A stretch of DNA of 33,340 bases from Evansella tamaricis (lineage in GTDB: Bacteria; Bacillota; Bacilli; Bacillales; Salisediminibacteriaceae), in NCBI RefSeq assembly GCF_019042215.1, contig NZ_JAHQCS010000098.1, forward strand, positions 1 through 33,340, given 5' to 3'. The notes beneath the pieces are model-generated. The model made no database searches, was not told the origin of the DNA, and saw only the letters and a program-made list of their open reading frames with translations. The stretch's first letter is position 1. Every line of letters starts with the position of its first letter. The position numbers and the translations under genes were made by a program. Positions 26,145 through 33,283 of this stretch are shown here, piece after piece.

Positions 26145-26384
26145 CTATTTAAGTGATTTCATCTTATTAATAATGGTTTCCAGTTGCGGGTATTCACCCG
26201 TATCCAACTTGGAATGAATTTTTTCCCCATTCACATATACTTCAAAAGCACCACCTGAACTAGCTACCAAATTCAGGTTCTCAATCTCAGAACGGAAATG
26301 ATTAAACAACTCTTCTGCGAAACTCGCAGCTTTAGGAGCGTAGTTTCACTGCTGGCAAAACTCAACTGTCATTTTGTAACTCAT
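26145..26384 (-). CDS. SelW/Rdx-like selenoprotein with CxxU motif
   Basis: A 79-residue thioredoxin-fold-like protein read through an in-frame UGA (26348-26346, codon 13). It starts MSYKMTVEFCQQ-U-NYAPKA: a beta strand followed by Cys-Gln-Gln-Sec, the redox motif of the Rdx family (SelW, SelT, SelH). The C-terminal half has SSGGAFEVYVNGEKIHSKLDT, where the family typically has a GGxFEV-type strand and a helix with Lys at the end. Members reduce or transfer electrons to thiols; the partner is unknown. AGGGG stands 9 bases before the ATG. A SECIS-like hairpin lies 22 bases past the UGA. Without Sec decoding only a 12-residue peptide would result, so automated annotation misses it. Confidence 0.9.
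26315..26329 (-). promoter_or_regulatory. SECIS-like hairpin of the Rdx selenoprotein
   Basis: Minus strand CTGCGA (26329-26324) pairs perfectly with TCGCAG (26320-26315) over the loop GTT. Twenty-two bases separate the UGA from the loop G, within the range known for bacterial SECIS elements, and the apical loop has the required GU. Confidence 0.75.
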
Positions 26385-26542
26385 CTTATCAAACCCCTTC
26401 AATAAGAAATTTTATTAACTCTTCCCCCTTATTTTATAATAGTGTTTGTCTTAAATCAAAAAACAAGCTTATACTTAACAGAGACACATCTTTAGAATTG
26501 AGCAGCACCGTAATCTACTAAAAAACAGGAGGTGGCTAACCG

Positions 26543-27601
26543 ATGGAATATAACAAAGAACAGGAAATACGTCTCACAGCATTATCATCCAAAGCCGGCT
26601 GAGGCTGTAAAATTGGTCCAAGCGACCTGGCGCAGGTTCTGCGTCATTTACCAGAAACAAAGAAAAACGAACGCCTGCTCGTGGGACACGAAACATCCGA
26701 TGACGGGGGCGTTTATAAACTAACAGACGACATCGCCTTAATTCAGACAGTGGACTATTTCACACCAATCGTAGATGACCCTTATATGTTCGGCCAAATA
26801 GCCGCAGCAAACGCCTTGAGCGATGTGTACGCCATGGGTGGAAAACCCACGACCGTTCTGAACATCGTAGGATTCCCAATAAAAAAACTGCCCCATGATC
26901 TGCTGGCACAAATCTTAAAAGGCTCTTCCCACAAAGTGGAGGAAGCAGGGGCCGTCATCGCCGGAGGACACTCCATTGATGATGCCGAACCAAAATTTGG
27001 CCTCAGTGTCACAGGCGTAGTCCATCCAGACCGTATTTTCAAAAACATAGGTGCAAAGCCTGGCGATGCGTTAGTATTGACAAAACCCATAGGCGTAGGC
27101 ATCCTGACCACAGGAATAAAACGCGATCAAACATCTGTACAACAAGAGGAACTCGTGACAAAAACAATGGCAGAATTAAACCGGATCGCTTGCGAAACAC
27201 TGGAACACTATCACCCACATGCCGTAACAGATGTTACCGGATTCGGCCTCCTTGGACACGGATACGAAATGGCGAGTGGAAGTAACGTGAGCTTTGACAT
27301 CGACTACCGCCGTGTCCCCCTCTTGGACGGTACGAAAGAATTGGCAGCAAAAGGAGTCGTTCCTGGGGGGAGTAAAGCAAACCATCAATGGCTGTCAGAT
27401 GTTGTGGAATACGGAGAATCCATCGACGACACGGACCAACTGATATTATGCGACGCCATTACTTCTGGCGGACTGCTCATAAGTCTCCCTTTTGAGGAAG
27501 GGGAAAAATATGTGCAGGAAATGAACAAGAAAGGCCTGTCTACGGCAGCTATGATTGGTTCTGTCGTAGATAAAAGGGAAAAGCACATTTACGTGAGATA
27601 A
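26543..27601 (+). CDS. selD: Selenide, water dikinase (Sec-containing SelD)
   Basis: A 352-residue enzyme that makes selenophosphate from selenide and ATP. Codon 20 is an in-frame UGA (26600-26602) in SSKAG-U-GCKIGPSDL, exactly where E. coli SelD has its catalytic Cys17 in GAGCGCKIS. Beyond it follow DDGGVYKL, VDYFTPIVDDPY, NALSDVYAMGGKP, GGHSIDD, TDVTGFGLLGHGYEM and SGGLLISLP, all typical AIR-synthase-fold blocks. The ATG has AGGAGGTGG 7 bases before it. The 26681 start that a standard caller picks lacks the catalytic N-terminus. It is transcribed divergently from the Rdx gene and convergently with selB. Confidence 0.97.
26628..26646 (+). promoter_or_regulatory. SECIS-like hairpin of selD
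   Basis: TGGCGCA pairs with TGCGTCA, including one G-U pair, over the loop GGTTC. The loop is close to that of the E. coli fdhF SECIS (GCAGGUCUGC). Thirty-two bases lie between the UGA and the loop. An outer CTGG/CCAG pair may extend it. Confidence 0.75.
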
Positions 27602-27626
27602 CAGATACTTCAAAAAAAGTATGATA

Positions 27627-27664
27627 AAAGGTGTCTCCCCCGGTTTCCGAGGAGACACCTTTTT
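27627..27664. terminator. Bidirectional terminator between selD and selB
   Basis: AAAGGTGTCTCC (27627-27638) pairs with GGAGACACCTTT (27651-27662), with Ts following on the plus strand and an A-rich flank giving Ts on the minus strand. Confidence 0.88.
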
Positions 27665-27678
27665 AACGTTGTATTTCC

Positions 27679-29574
27679 CTATTGAGGTTCCTTTCTCCAA
27701 ACCCGCTCATTCCCGTCCCGTTTCGTAAGCCCTTTGGAATCAAGAATCTCCATGAATGGCACAAGATATTTCCTTGTCACACCCAGTACACTTTTAGCGT
27801 CCTGAAGGGTAAAGCGTTCTTCTGTTTTTTCATACAATTCACGGACGGCTTGATCAAAGACCCGTTTCCCCATGAGCAGTTTTTCATCCAATTCCACAAC
27901 GCGTCCACTTCGTAAGAGGAAATGCCGTAATTCTTCCTGTAGTGTGGTAGGAATTCCTGCCTCGCTGACAATCTCCCAATAGGAATCCACCTGCAGTTTT
28001 TGGGCGAAGATCGTCTCTTCCACCTGGACCATCCGTTTTTCCCACTGAGAAGGGTATCCTGGCTGAAACTCTGGGAGGCTAATGAATTGTCCCCCCTGGA
28101 CGAACACCCCATCTGTTACCCCTTGTTCTATTACCGCCTCTGCAAGGGAAGTGCCATACGTTGAGAGGTCCTGCTTCAGTTCGGCTTTATTTTTCCCTTG
28201 ACGGAGGGGATGTTGATCGTGATAAGATTTTAATTCCCCTAGGAGGACACCGATCATTTCGTCATGAACCACCTTTAACAAATACCAATCCTTTAAAACG
28301 TGGACGTTATTCGCTTCCATGAGCTCTGTCAATATGGCAGAACCTTCTCTTTCCTCCAGTGCCGTCTCTTTTAACAACTCCTGTTTCCGTAATCCCTTTT
28401 CCTTTTTTAAAACATCTATCATTCGTTCCCCTGGAGTTCCTTCCCGCTTTCGGGAAAGCATCTCCATAGTTGCTGGACCAAACTTATATTTTTCCCCTTT
28501 CGGATCAATGACCTCCCCGCCACCGATTGTTTCCACTGGTGTTGGCCTCCGCAAGATGAACCGGTCTCCCCGCTTTGTAACCACAGGACTGTTTAACCGG
28601 AGTTGGCAAAGAACCCCTTTGTCCTCCATCAATTCATTCCTGTCAAAGAACACGATTTTCCCGTACACTTCCGCCGTTCCTAGATGGAGTTTAATCGAAC
28701 CCCTCTGCTTTAGGGGATAGTCAAGAGAGTCAACAGTATCGAGTACCACGTCCACAATATCGGTCGTGGCATAGTATTGAGTGGAGACTAACACATCTCC
28801 CCTATTGATTTCCTCCTTCGAAATTCCCCCTAGATTAATGGCGACCCGTTGGCCCGCTCTACCCATTTCCTGCTGTTCATGATGAACTTGGAGTTGACGG
28901 GCCCGGACCTTCTTTCCTTGAGGTAAAACTTCGAGAATTTCTCCTTCCTGAATCATCCCTTCATAAACTGTGCCTCTAACGACCGTTCCCTGTCCATGCA
29001 CAGTAAATACTTGATCAATCGGCAGTCGAAACGCCCCTGATGCATCCCGCATTGGCACGTCTTTTAAGTACTTTCTAATCCGGTCTTTCAACTGCGGAAT
29101 CCCCATATGTGAGAGACTGTCCACAAAAAGTAGTTCACTCCCTTCGAAGAATGTCCCCTTCACTTTGTCATGAATGTCCATTTCAATAAGTTCTCCCATC
29201 TCCTCATCCATTTGATCGATTTTTGTCACGACAATGAGGCCTTTATGTATTCCTAAAAGCTGGAGAATCTCGAGATGTTCCAATGTCTGCGGCATGACCC
29301 CCTCATCTGCAGCAACAACGAGAAGGACAAGGTCAATCCCTGCCACTCCGGCAATCATTTGCCGAATAAATTTTTCGTGACCCGGCACATCAATGATCGA
29401 TACTTGTGAATCGTCATCTAATGAAAGGGGGGCATACCCCAATTCAATGGAAATCGCACGTTCCTTTTCTTCTTTTAGTCGGTCTGTATCTATATTGGTG
29501 AGTGCTTTAGTCAACGTTGTTTTTCCGTGATCAATATGTCCTGCCATTCCTATCGTATAAAACCGTTTCACCAT
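27679..29574 (-). CDS. selB: Selenocysteine-specific elongation factor
   Basis: A 631-residue translation factor that carries Sec-tRNA-Sec to UGA codons and binds the SECIS hairpin. GTPase motifs: GHIDHGKT (12-19), then DVPGHEKFIRQM and TKIDQMDEE. Beta-barrel domains II and III follow (FTVHGQGTVVRGTVYEG and later FILRRPTPVETIGGG). The C-terminal ~270 residues are the winged-helix RNA-binding part, ending in the fourth wing with DAKSVLGVTRKYLVPFME. The ATG at 29574 is used because GGGGG lies 6 bases upstream; the ATG at 29580 touches it. It converges on selD. The size is typical (614 in E. coli). Confidence 0.97.
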   Translation of the reverse strand: MVKRFYTIGMAGHIDHGKTTLTKALTNIDTDRLKEEKERAISIELGYAPLSLDDDSQVSIIDVPGHEKFIRQMIAGVAGIDLVLLVVAADEGVMPQTLEHLEILQLLGIHKGLIVVTKIDQMDEEMGELIEMDIHDKVKGTFFEGSELLFVDSLSHMGIPQLKDRIRKYLKDVPMRDASGAFRLPIDQVFTVHGQGTVVRGTVYEGMIQEGEILEVLPQGKKVRARQLQVHHEQQEMGRAGQRVAINLGGISKEEINRGDVLVSTQYYATTDIVDVVLDTVDSLDYPLKQRGSIKLHLGTAEVYGKIVFFDRNELMEDKGVLCQLRLNSPVVTKRGDRFILRRPTPVETIGGGEVIDPKGEKYKFGPATMEMLSRKREGTPGERMIDVLKKEKGLRKQELLKETALEEREGSAILTELMEANNVHVLKDWYLLKVVHDEMIGVLLGELKSYHDQHPLRQGKNKAELKQDLSTYGTSLAEAVIEQGVTDGVFVQGGQFISLPEFQPGYPSQWEKRMVQVEETIFAQKLQVDSYWEIVSEAGIPTTLQEELRHFLLRSGRVVELDEKLLMGKRVFDQAVRELYEKTEERFTLQDAKSVLGVTRKYLVPFMEILDSKGLTKRDGNERVWRKEPQ

Positions 29575-29675
29575 GGTCATCCCCCTATCTCTCCTGCTAT
29601 TTTATCATAGAAAGAGGGATGGATTCTTGTTGAGACATTCATTAAATCCGCAAACTGGTTCCTAGATCCAACATC

Positions 29676-29773
29676 AAAAAAAGATGCCTCACGGATAGAA
29701 TGAGGGCACTGAAAAAGTGGCGCTTTTCCACTTTTACAGTCCCTTCATAAAATCCGACTGAGACATCTTTTTT
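29676..29773. repeat. 98-bp palindromic hairpin element
   Basis: A long imperfect inverted repeat, from AAAAAAGATG (29677) to CATCTTTTTT (29773). Its inner part, GGGCACTGAAAAAGTGG with CCACTTTTACAGTCCC, is a common motif in Bacillaceae intergenic hairpins. It overlaps the stop codon of the 29772 gene and can end its transcript with a T-rich tail. No coding role. Confidence 0.7.
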
Positions 29774-30179
29774 ATAATGATAGCAACTCCCCAAACACAT
29801 CGGTTAAATATTCTTCAATGAAGCTGACATGAAAAGCTTTATCTGTTGTTTCACTATAGAGGACTCCGTTTTTTGCAACAAGCAAGTCTAACGATTCACT
29901 GACACCATTCTCTAACTTCATGACAGAGATCGTATTTTTCTCCTCACTGGAATTGTCATTATTCGTTTGGAACCTTAGTTCCAGACCACCCATTTTAATA
30001 TAACTTCTGGATGTGGATGCATTACATTGATACGTGGGATCCTTTACATTACCGATTTTTTGTCGTAATTCCGTAAAATAACTGGAGATTTCCGTACTCC
30101 AGATTTTAATGACTTCATCATCAGGAATTCGGTTTAAATAGGTTCTCGCCCGTTCTGTGAACTTTTCCTTGTAATCCAA
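29772..30179 (-). CDS. Unassigned soluble protein, 135 aa
   Basis: A 135-residue hydrophilic protein with a helical N-terminal third (MDYKEKFTERARTYL, later EISSYFTELRQKIG), a central beta-like part (SYIKMGGLELRFQTN) and a helical tail. It begins with TTG behind GGAGG at 8 bases, a good site. I recognise no family. It shares its strand with selB, but the palindromic element between them is a likely terminator, so they are probably separate units. Whether it takes part in selenium metabolism is unknown; tRNA-Sec is encoded divergently 400 bases away. Confidence 0.75.
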   Translation of the reverse strand: MDYKEKFTERARTYLNRIPDDEVIKIWSTEISSYFTELRQKIGNVKDPTYQCNASTSRSYIKMGGLELRFQTNNDNSSEEKNTISVMKLENGVSESLDLLVAKNGVLYSETTDKAFHVSFIEEYLTDVFGELLSL

Positions 30180-30530
30180 TTTAACACCTCCAGTTAAAAA
30201 AATCGTTATTAGTATTTTAAACTAGTTCTTGTTATATATTTATATTCCGGAACACTTTTCAATATCATTAAATCCTGTCCAAAATGCGAGAAAATTTTAT
30301 TGGCATGATAGATCGCATCTTATCCATGGTCTGGCTGGGCATTTGAACGGTCTTTTATGCCCAGTGTAGCCGTCAAGTAGAACTAAACCAATCGAGTTTG
30401 TGTCATCATAGTTAAATCTGTGTTTTGTTGAGTTTCAGTTTACAATAATATTATTATGTAGATTATAATACTTTGTAATCGTCCCTTCGATACAAGATAA
30501 ATATAGCTCTCCTTTAGTTCTATCTAATGC
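30180..30530. other. Gap between the 29772 gene and the tRNA-Sec promoter
   Basis: No gene seen. It contains the perfect inverted repeat CTGGGCAT (30335-30342) and ATGCCCAG (30357-30364) over a 14-base loop, without a T-run. Confidence 0.4.
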
Positions 30531-30559
30531 TTGTCATTGAATTACTATGAGGATATAAT
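30531..30559 (+). promoter_or_regulatory. Promoter of the tRNA-Sec gene
   Basis: TTGTCA (30531-30536), a spacer of exactly 17 bases and a perfect TATAAT (30554-30559). The expected start point is about 12 bases before the mature tRNA. It is a near-consensus housekeeping (sigma-A) promoter. Confidence 0.85.
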
Positions 30560-30578
30560 TATACAAGTGTCATCATTT

Positions 30579-30675
30579 GGGGCCGGTTGTGTAACTGGTG
30601 TTTGCCGAGGTCTTCAAAACCTTCAGGGAGGCGCGTGCCGTCTCCGGTGGGTTCGATTCCCACACGGTCCCGCCA
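30579..30675 (+). tRNA. selC: tRNA-Sec (anticodon UCA)
   Basis: A 97-base tRNA with a UCA anticodon in the loop CTTCAAA (stem AGGT/ACCT). The acceptor stem GGGGCCG pairs with CGGTCCC, with one G-U pair; an eighth pair would be G-A. The T arm is GTGGG/CCCAC around the loop TTCGATT, and a long extra arm of about 20 bases lies between anticodon and T arms, as in all bacterial tRNA-Sec. The discriminator G and CCA are encoded. It is charged with serine by SerRS, then converted by SelA. A tyrosine recombinase gene begins 180 bases downstream. Confidence 0.96.
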
Positions 30676-30688
30676 AAAACACTGTCAT

Positions 30689-30732
30689 ATCAACGTTTGT
30701 AGCGGTTTTTGAACGAGATTTGAAACGTTGAT
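30689..30732. repeat. 10-bp inverted repeat next to tRNA-Sec
   Basis: ATCAACGTTT (30689-30698) and AAACGTTGAT (30723-30732) are perfect inverted copies 24 bases apart, between the tRNA 3' end and the recombinase gene. They could be recombinase binding sites or a weak transcript hairpin; no T-run follows. Confidence 0.5.
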
Positions 30733-30813
30733 TTAACCTATATTCCCACAAGGTCTAAACGCTAAAATAAACGAATACTTCGGCGACCTATTGCCGAGAC
30801 CTATTTACTTCAA

Positions 30814-30855
30814 ACCCGTTATTTTCCAATTATTTAGGAAAGGCGGGTATTTTTT
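30814..30855 (+). terminator. Terminator-like hairpin overlapping the recombinase ribosome site
   Basis: ACCCG (30814-30818) pairs with CGGGT (30844-30848), with an inner TTTCC/GGAAA pair, followed by six Ts directly before the recombinase ATG. The AGGAAAGG ribosome site is inside the right arm. It can end tRNA-Sec transcripts and also hide the ribosome site. Confidence 0.6.
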
Positions 30856-31773
30856 ATGCCAAAAAAATTCTATCGTTCAAGTATTCGAAATGGTCAAAAA
30901 CTTCCCTATTCCGTAAATCGAGCCATAATGGGAACACTTACCCTTTATGAAATGTTCGACAAATTCATGAGTTATAAGCGATCAGAGGGACTGACACCTT
31001 TGACAATTGAAGATTATATCCATTTCCGCTATTTAGACCAGTTTATAGGTGGTGACTTAAAGAACGAGGAAGTTTGTACGGATGTATTCATGGATTACAC
31101 AGGGTATTTACTTCACGAAAAAAAGTTGAAGCCTACAACTGTAAATGTAAGGATTCGTACTTTACGAGCATTTCTTCGCCATTGCTATATAGAAGGATGG
31201 ATTGAAGAACCGATTCACGAAACATTTAAACCCGTAAAAACAGGAGAAATACCGATTCAAACTTTTACACTCGACGAAGTAAAACGATTACTTGATACAC
31301 CAGACGACATAAGATTTGTAGGCTTTCGAGATAAAGTAATTATGATGATTTTGCTCGATACAATGGTAAGGGTTTCAGAACTATCAAAAATAAGACGACA
31401 AGACGTTGATTTAAAAGGCGGTGAAATTGTCCTCCAACCTCATATCACTAAAACAAAAAGAAATCGAAGTGTCCCATTATCTAATAATACAATCAAAATT
31501 TTGACGGAATATTTATATGAAACTGAAGAGTTTCAAGAGGAAACTTTGTTTGTAACCTATGATGGACAACCTTTAAACACTGGAACAATTAGAAAACAAT
31601 TACACTTTTACGGTGAAATAGCAGGAATTAAGGACAAACGAGTTTCTCCACATATCTTTAGGCACACTGGGGCTGTTCTATATATTCTGAACGGCGGAGA
31701 CCCGTTTAGTTTGCAAAGAATATTAGGACACACAGATATGTCTATGGTTAGACGTTATGAACAAAATCGCTAA
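30856..31773 (+). CDS. Tyrosine recombinase (phage-integrase family), short C-terminus
   Basis: A 305-residue site-specific recombinase. The N-terminal SAM-like core-binding domain covers about 30-125 and the catalytic domain about 135-305. The catalytic residues are all visible: Arg172 in MVRVSEL, Lys199 or 201 in TKTKRNRSVPL, His266 and Arg269 in SPHIFRH, His292 in LGHTDM and Tyr301 in MVRRY. The protein stops 4 residues after the tyrosine, while XerD-like relatives run on about 20 residues, so the end may be truncated. It lies just past tRNA-Sec, as do integrases of genomic islands, and beside an IS91-type transposase. It might belong to either; which is not settled. Confidence 0.85.
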   Translation: MPKKFYRSSIRNGQKLPYSVNRAIMGTLTLYEMFDKFMSYKRSEGLTPLTIEDYIHFRYLDQFIGGDLKNEEVCTDVFMDYTGYLLHEKKLKPTTVNVRIRTLRAFLRHCYIEGWIEEPIHETFKPVKTGEIPIQTFTLDEVKRLLDTPDDIRFVGFRDKVIMMILLDTMVRVSELSKIRRQDVDLKGGEIVLQPHITKTKRNRSVPLSNNTIKILTEYLYETEEFQEETLFVTYDGQPLNTGTIRKQLHFYGEIAGIKDKRVSPHIFRHTGAVLYILNGGDPFSLQRILGHTDMSMVRRYEQNR

Positions 31774-31785
31774 CGCGACTTTCGC

Positions 31786-31819
31786 ACGTCCCAAGTTAAG
31801 TACTATTTACTTGGGACGT
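31786..31819. repeat. Perfect 11-bp inverted repeat between convergent genes
   Basis: ACGTCCCAAGT (31786-31796) and ACTTGGGACGT (31809-31819) are exact inverted copies over a 12-base loop. It overlaps the last codons of the zinc-ribbon gene. With no T-run on either side it may be a terminal hairpin of the IS91-type element rather than a terminator. Confidence 0.6.
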
Positions 31820-32069
31820 CACTCGCTTCATGCATAGTTCCACTACAATAAGGACATTCAATTTCAACTTTCTCTCCTTCTTTTAAATCAACAGAGAAAT
31901 CACCTACTACAAAATCAGGTACTTCATCTGTCTTTTTACAATCTAAACACTTAAAAATAATCACATCATCTTCTTGATCTTCATGTAATCCAAACGGGTC
32001 TTCCCCTTCTTCAAGCCATCTCAAAAAAGGGTCATTTATCGTATTATCCTGCTCTTTTTTTGATGACAT
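31803..32069 (-). CDS. Small zinc-ribbon protein in the IS91-type element
   Basis: An 88-residue acidic protein. Residues 40-80 carry CLDCKKTDE and later ECPYCSGTM, two CxxC pairs that should bind one zinc. Its ATG lies inside the end of the transposase frame (26-base overlap), so translation is probably coupled. I recognise no named family; it looks like an accessory gene carried with the transposase. The stop codon is part of the inverted repeat region at 31786-31819. Confidence 0.7.
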   Translation of the reverse strand: MSSKKEQDNTINDPFLRWLEEGEDPFGLHEDQEDDVIIFKCLDCKKTDEVPDFVVGDFSVDLKEGEKVEIECPYCSGTMHEASDVPSK

Positions 32070-33283
32070 CTTCTTCCCTCCTAAATTTAATACACTTCAC
32101 CCCTTGCATATAATGAAAAATAAATCCATGATCCGCATGCCAAATTTCTGTTAAATCCATCTCGCGATGGCAATGAGGACATATAAAAGGATCTCTTTCA
32201 AACGCATCAATCATTCTTTGGCGATAGGTTTTCTTTCTTTTCTTCTTTTCTACCAACAAAGAGAGCTGACGAGTTCTTACATAAGCATAAAGTGATAGGA
32301 TTTGATTCGTTTTCTTATGTGATTTTCTGCTATACAACCCAAAACGCCCAACCATTCGAAAATGCTTGGGAGGAATATGTTGTAGTAACTCAAAAAGAAA
32401 TCGAAAAATAGGCCATGCCACATTTACCTTCTTACCAGTTTGATGATCTTCATACCAAAATCGAATCGTTTCTCCATCATAAGATTCAATTCTATACTCT
32501 GCAATTGCTGGTCTAGCAAGGTATCTACCTATATACTTAGCCGCGCCTTTTGCATTTTTCATTTTCTTTTCTGCGTTAACATAAAACCCTTTAGGATAGC
32601 GTTTATATAAATCATTTACTAGTGTATGGACCTTAGGATTAGTTGGGAACCACTCTTTTATTGCATCCATTACTACCTTTTGCCATGATTTTTCTTAGGT
32701 ACTCATAAGGGATGAATTCACTCGGAACCCATTCTTTATTTTTATCAAGAGCGCCTTCTGTTACTAAGGCATGTATATGAGGATTCCATTTTAAATCTCG
32801 TCCAAATGTATGAATGACGGTTATAATACCCACTTTTAAGTCGCGTTTCTTACTTTTTCTTTGATAGTAAAAATGAAAGACTTCTGCCACTTGTTTACTC
32901 AATTCATTTAACTTTTTACGATCTAAAAAAAATACTGATCTTATCTCCTTCGGAATCGTAAACACCATATGACGATGTGGAACATCAAAAATCATTTCTT
33001 CTTGTTTATCTGACCAATCATCGGTATATTTTTTACCACATCTATGACAGAATCGACTTTTGCACGTAAAACCTACGAAGACTGGTTTAGGTTCTCCTTC
33101 ACATCCTAAACATTCATATTTCGCAAAACCAATGTCAGTTGTGCCACACTTTATTGCTTTTTCAACGGCCTCCTGAACATCACCTTGATACTCTTTAGGG
33201 AAGCGATCATGATGAAGTCTCCAAAAACCATCGAAGTGATCCTTAAGTATCTTTTTTATCACTCCGCTACCGTGCTTTACCAT
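32044..33283 (-). pseudogene. IS91-type Y2 (HUH) transposase, frameshifted
   Basis: Two frames together give about 410 residues of an IS91-type rolling-circle transposase. The 5' part has the zinc-binding domain (CLGCEGEP, then CKSRFCHRCGKKY) and the HUH motif WNPHIHALVTEG. The 3' part has the paired tyrosines KYIGRYLARP and a C-terminal CPHCHREMDL zinc knuckle. The frames are out of step by one base near 32686: removing the A in ATCATGGCA restores a continuous LRKIWQKVVMDAIKEW. The start is the ATG at 33283, behind GGGAGGTGAAGTC. A single-base insertion has most likely inactivated it, unless it is a sequencing error. Confidence 0.88.

Noticed and set aside
26681-27601. selD start at the ATG of 26681
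   Set aside because: It would drop the catalytic residue and the glycine-rich N-terminus. Reading through the UGA at 26600 from the ATG at 26543 restores the full family sequence with a perfect ribosome site.
30531-30731. 66-aa frame across the tRNA-Sec gene
   Set aside because: It overlaps the promoter and the whole tRNA; the coding look is a by-product.
32640-32700. Programmed frameshift in the IS91-type transposase
   Set aside because: No classic slippery heptamer with a stimulating structure is seen, and IS91 elements are not known to need frameshifting; a one-base insertion is simpler.
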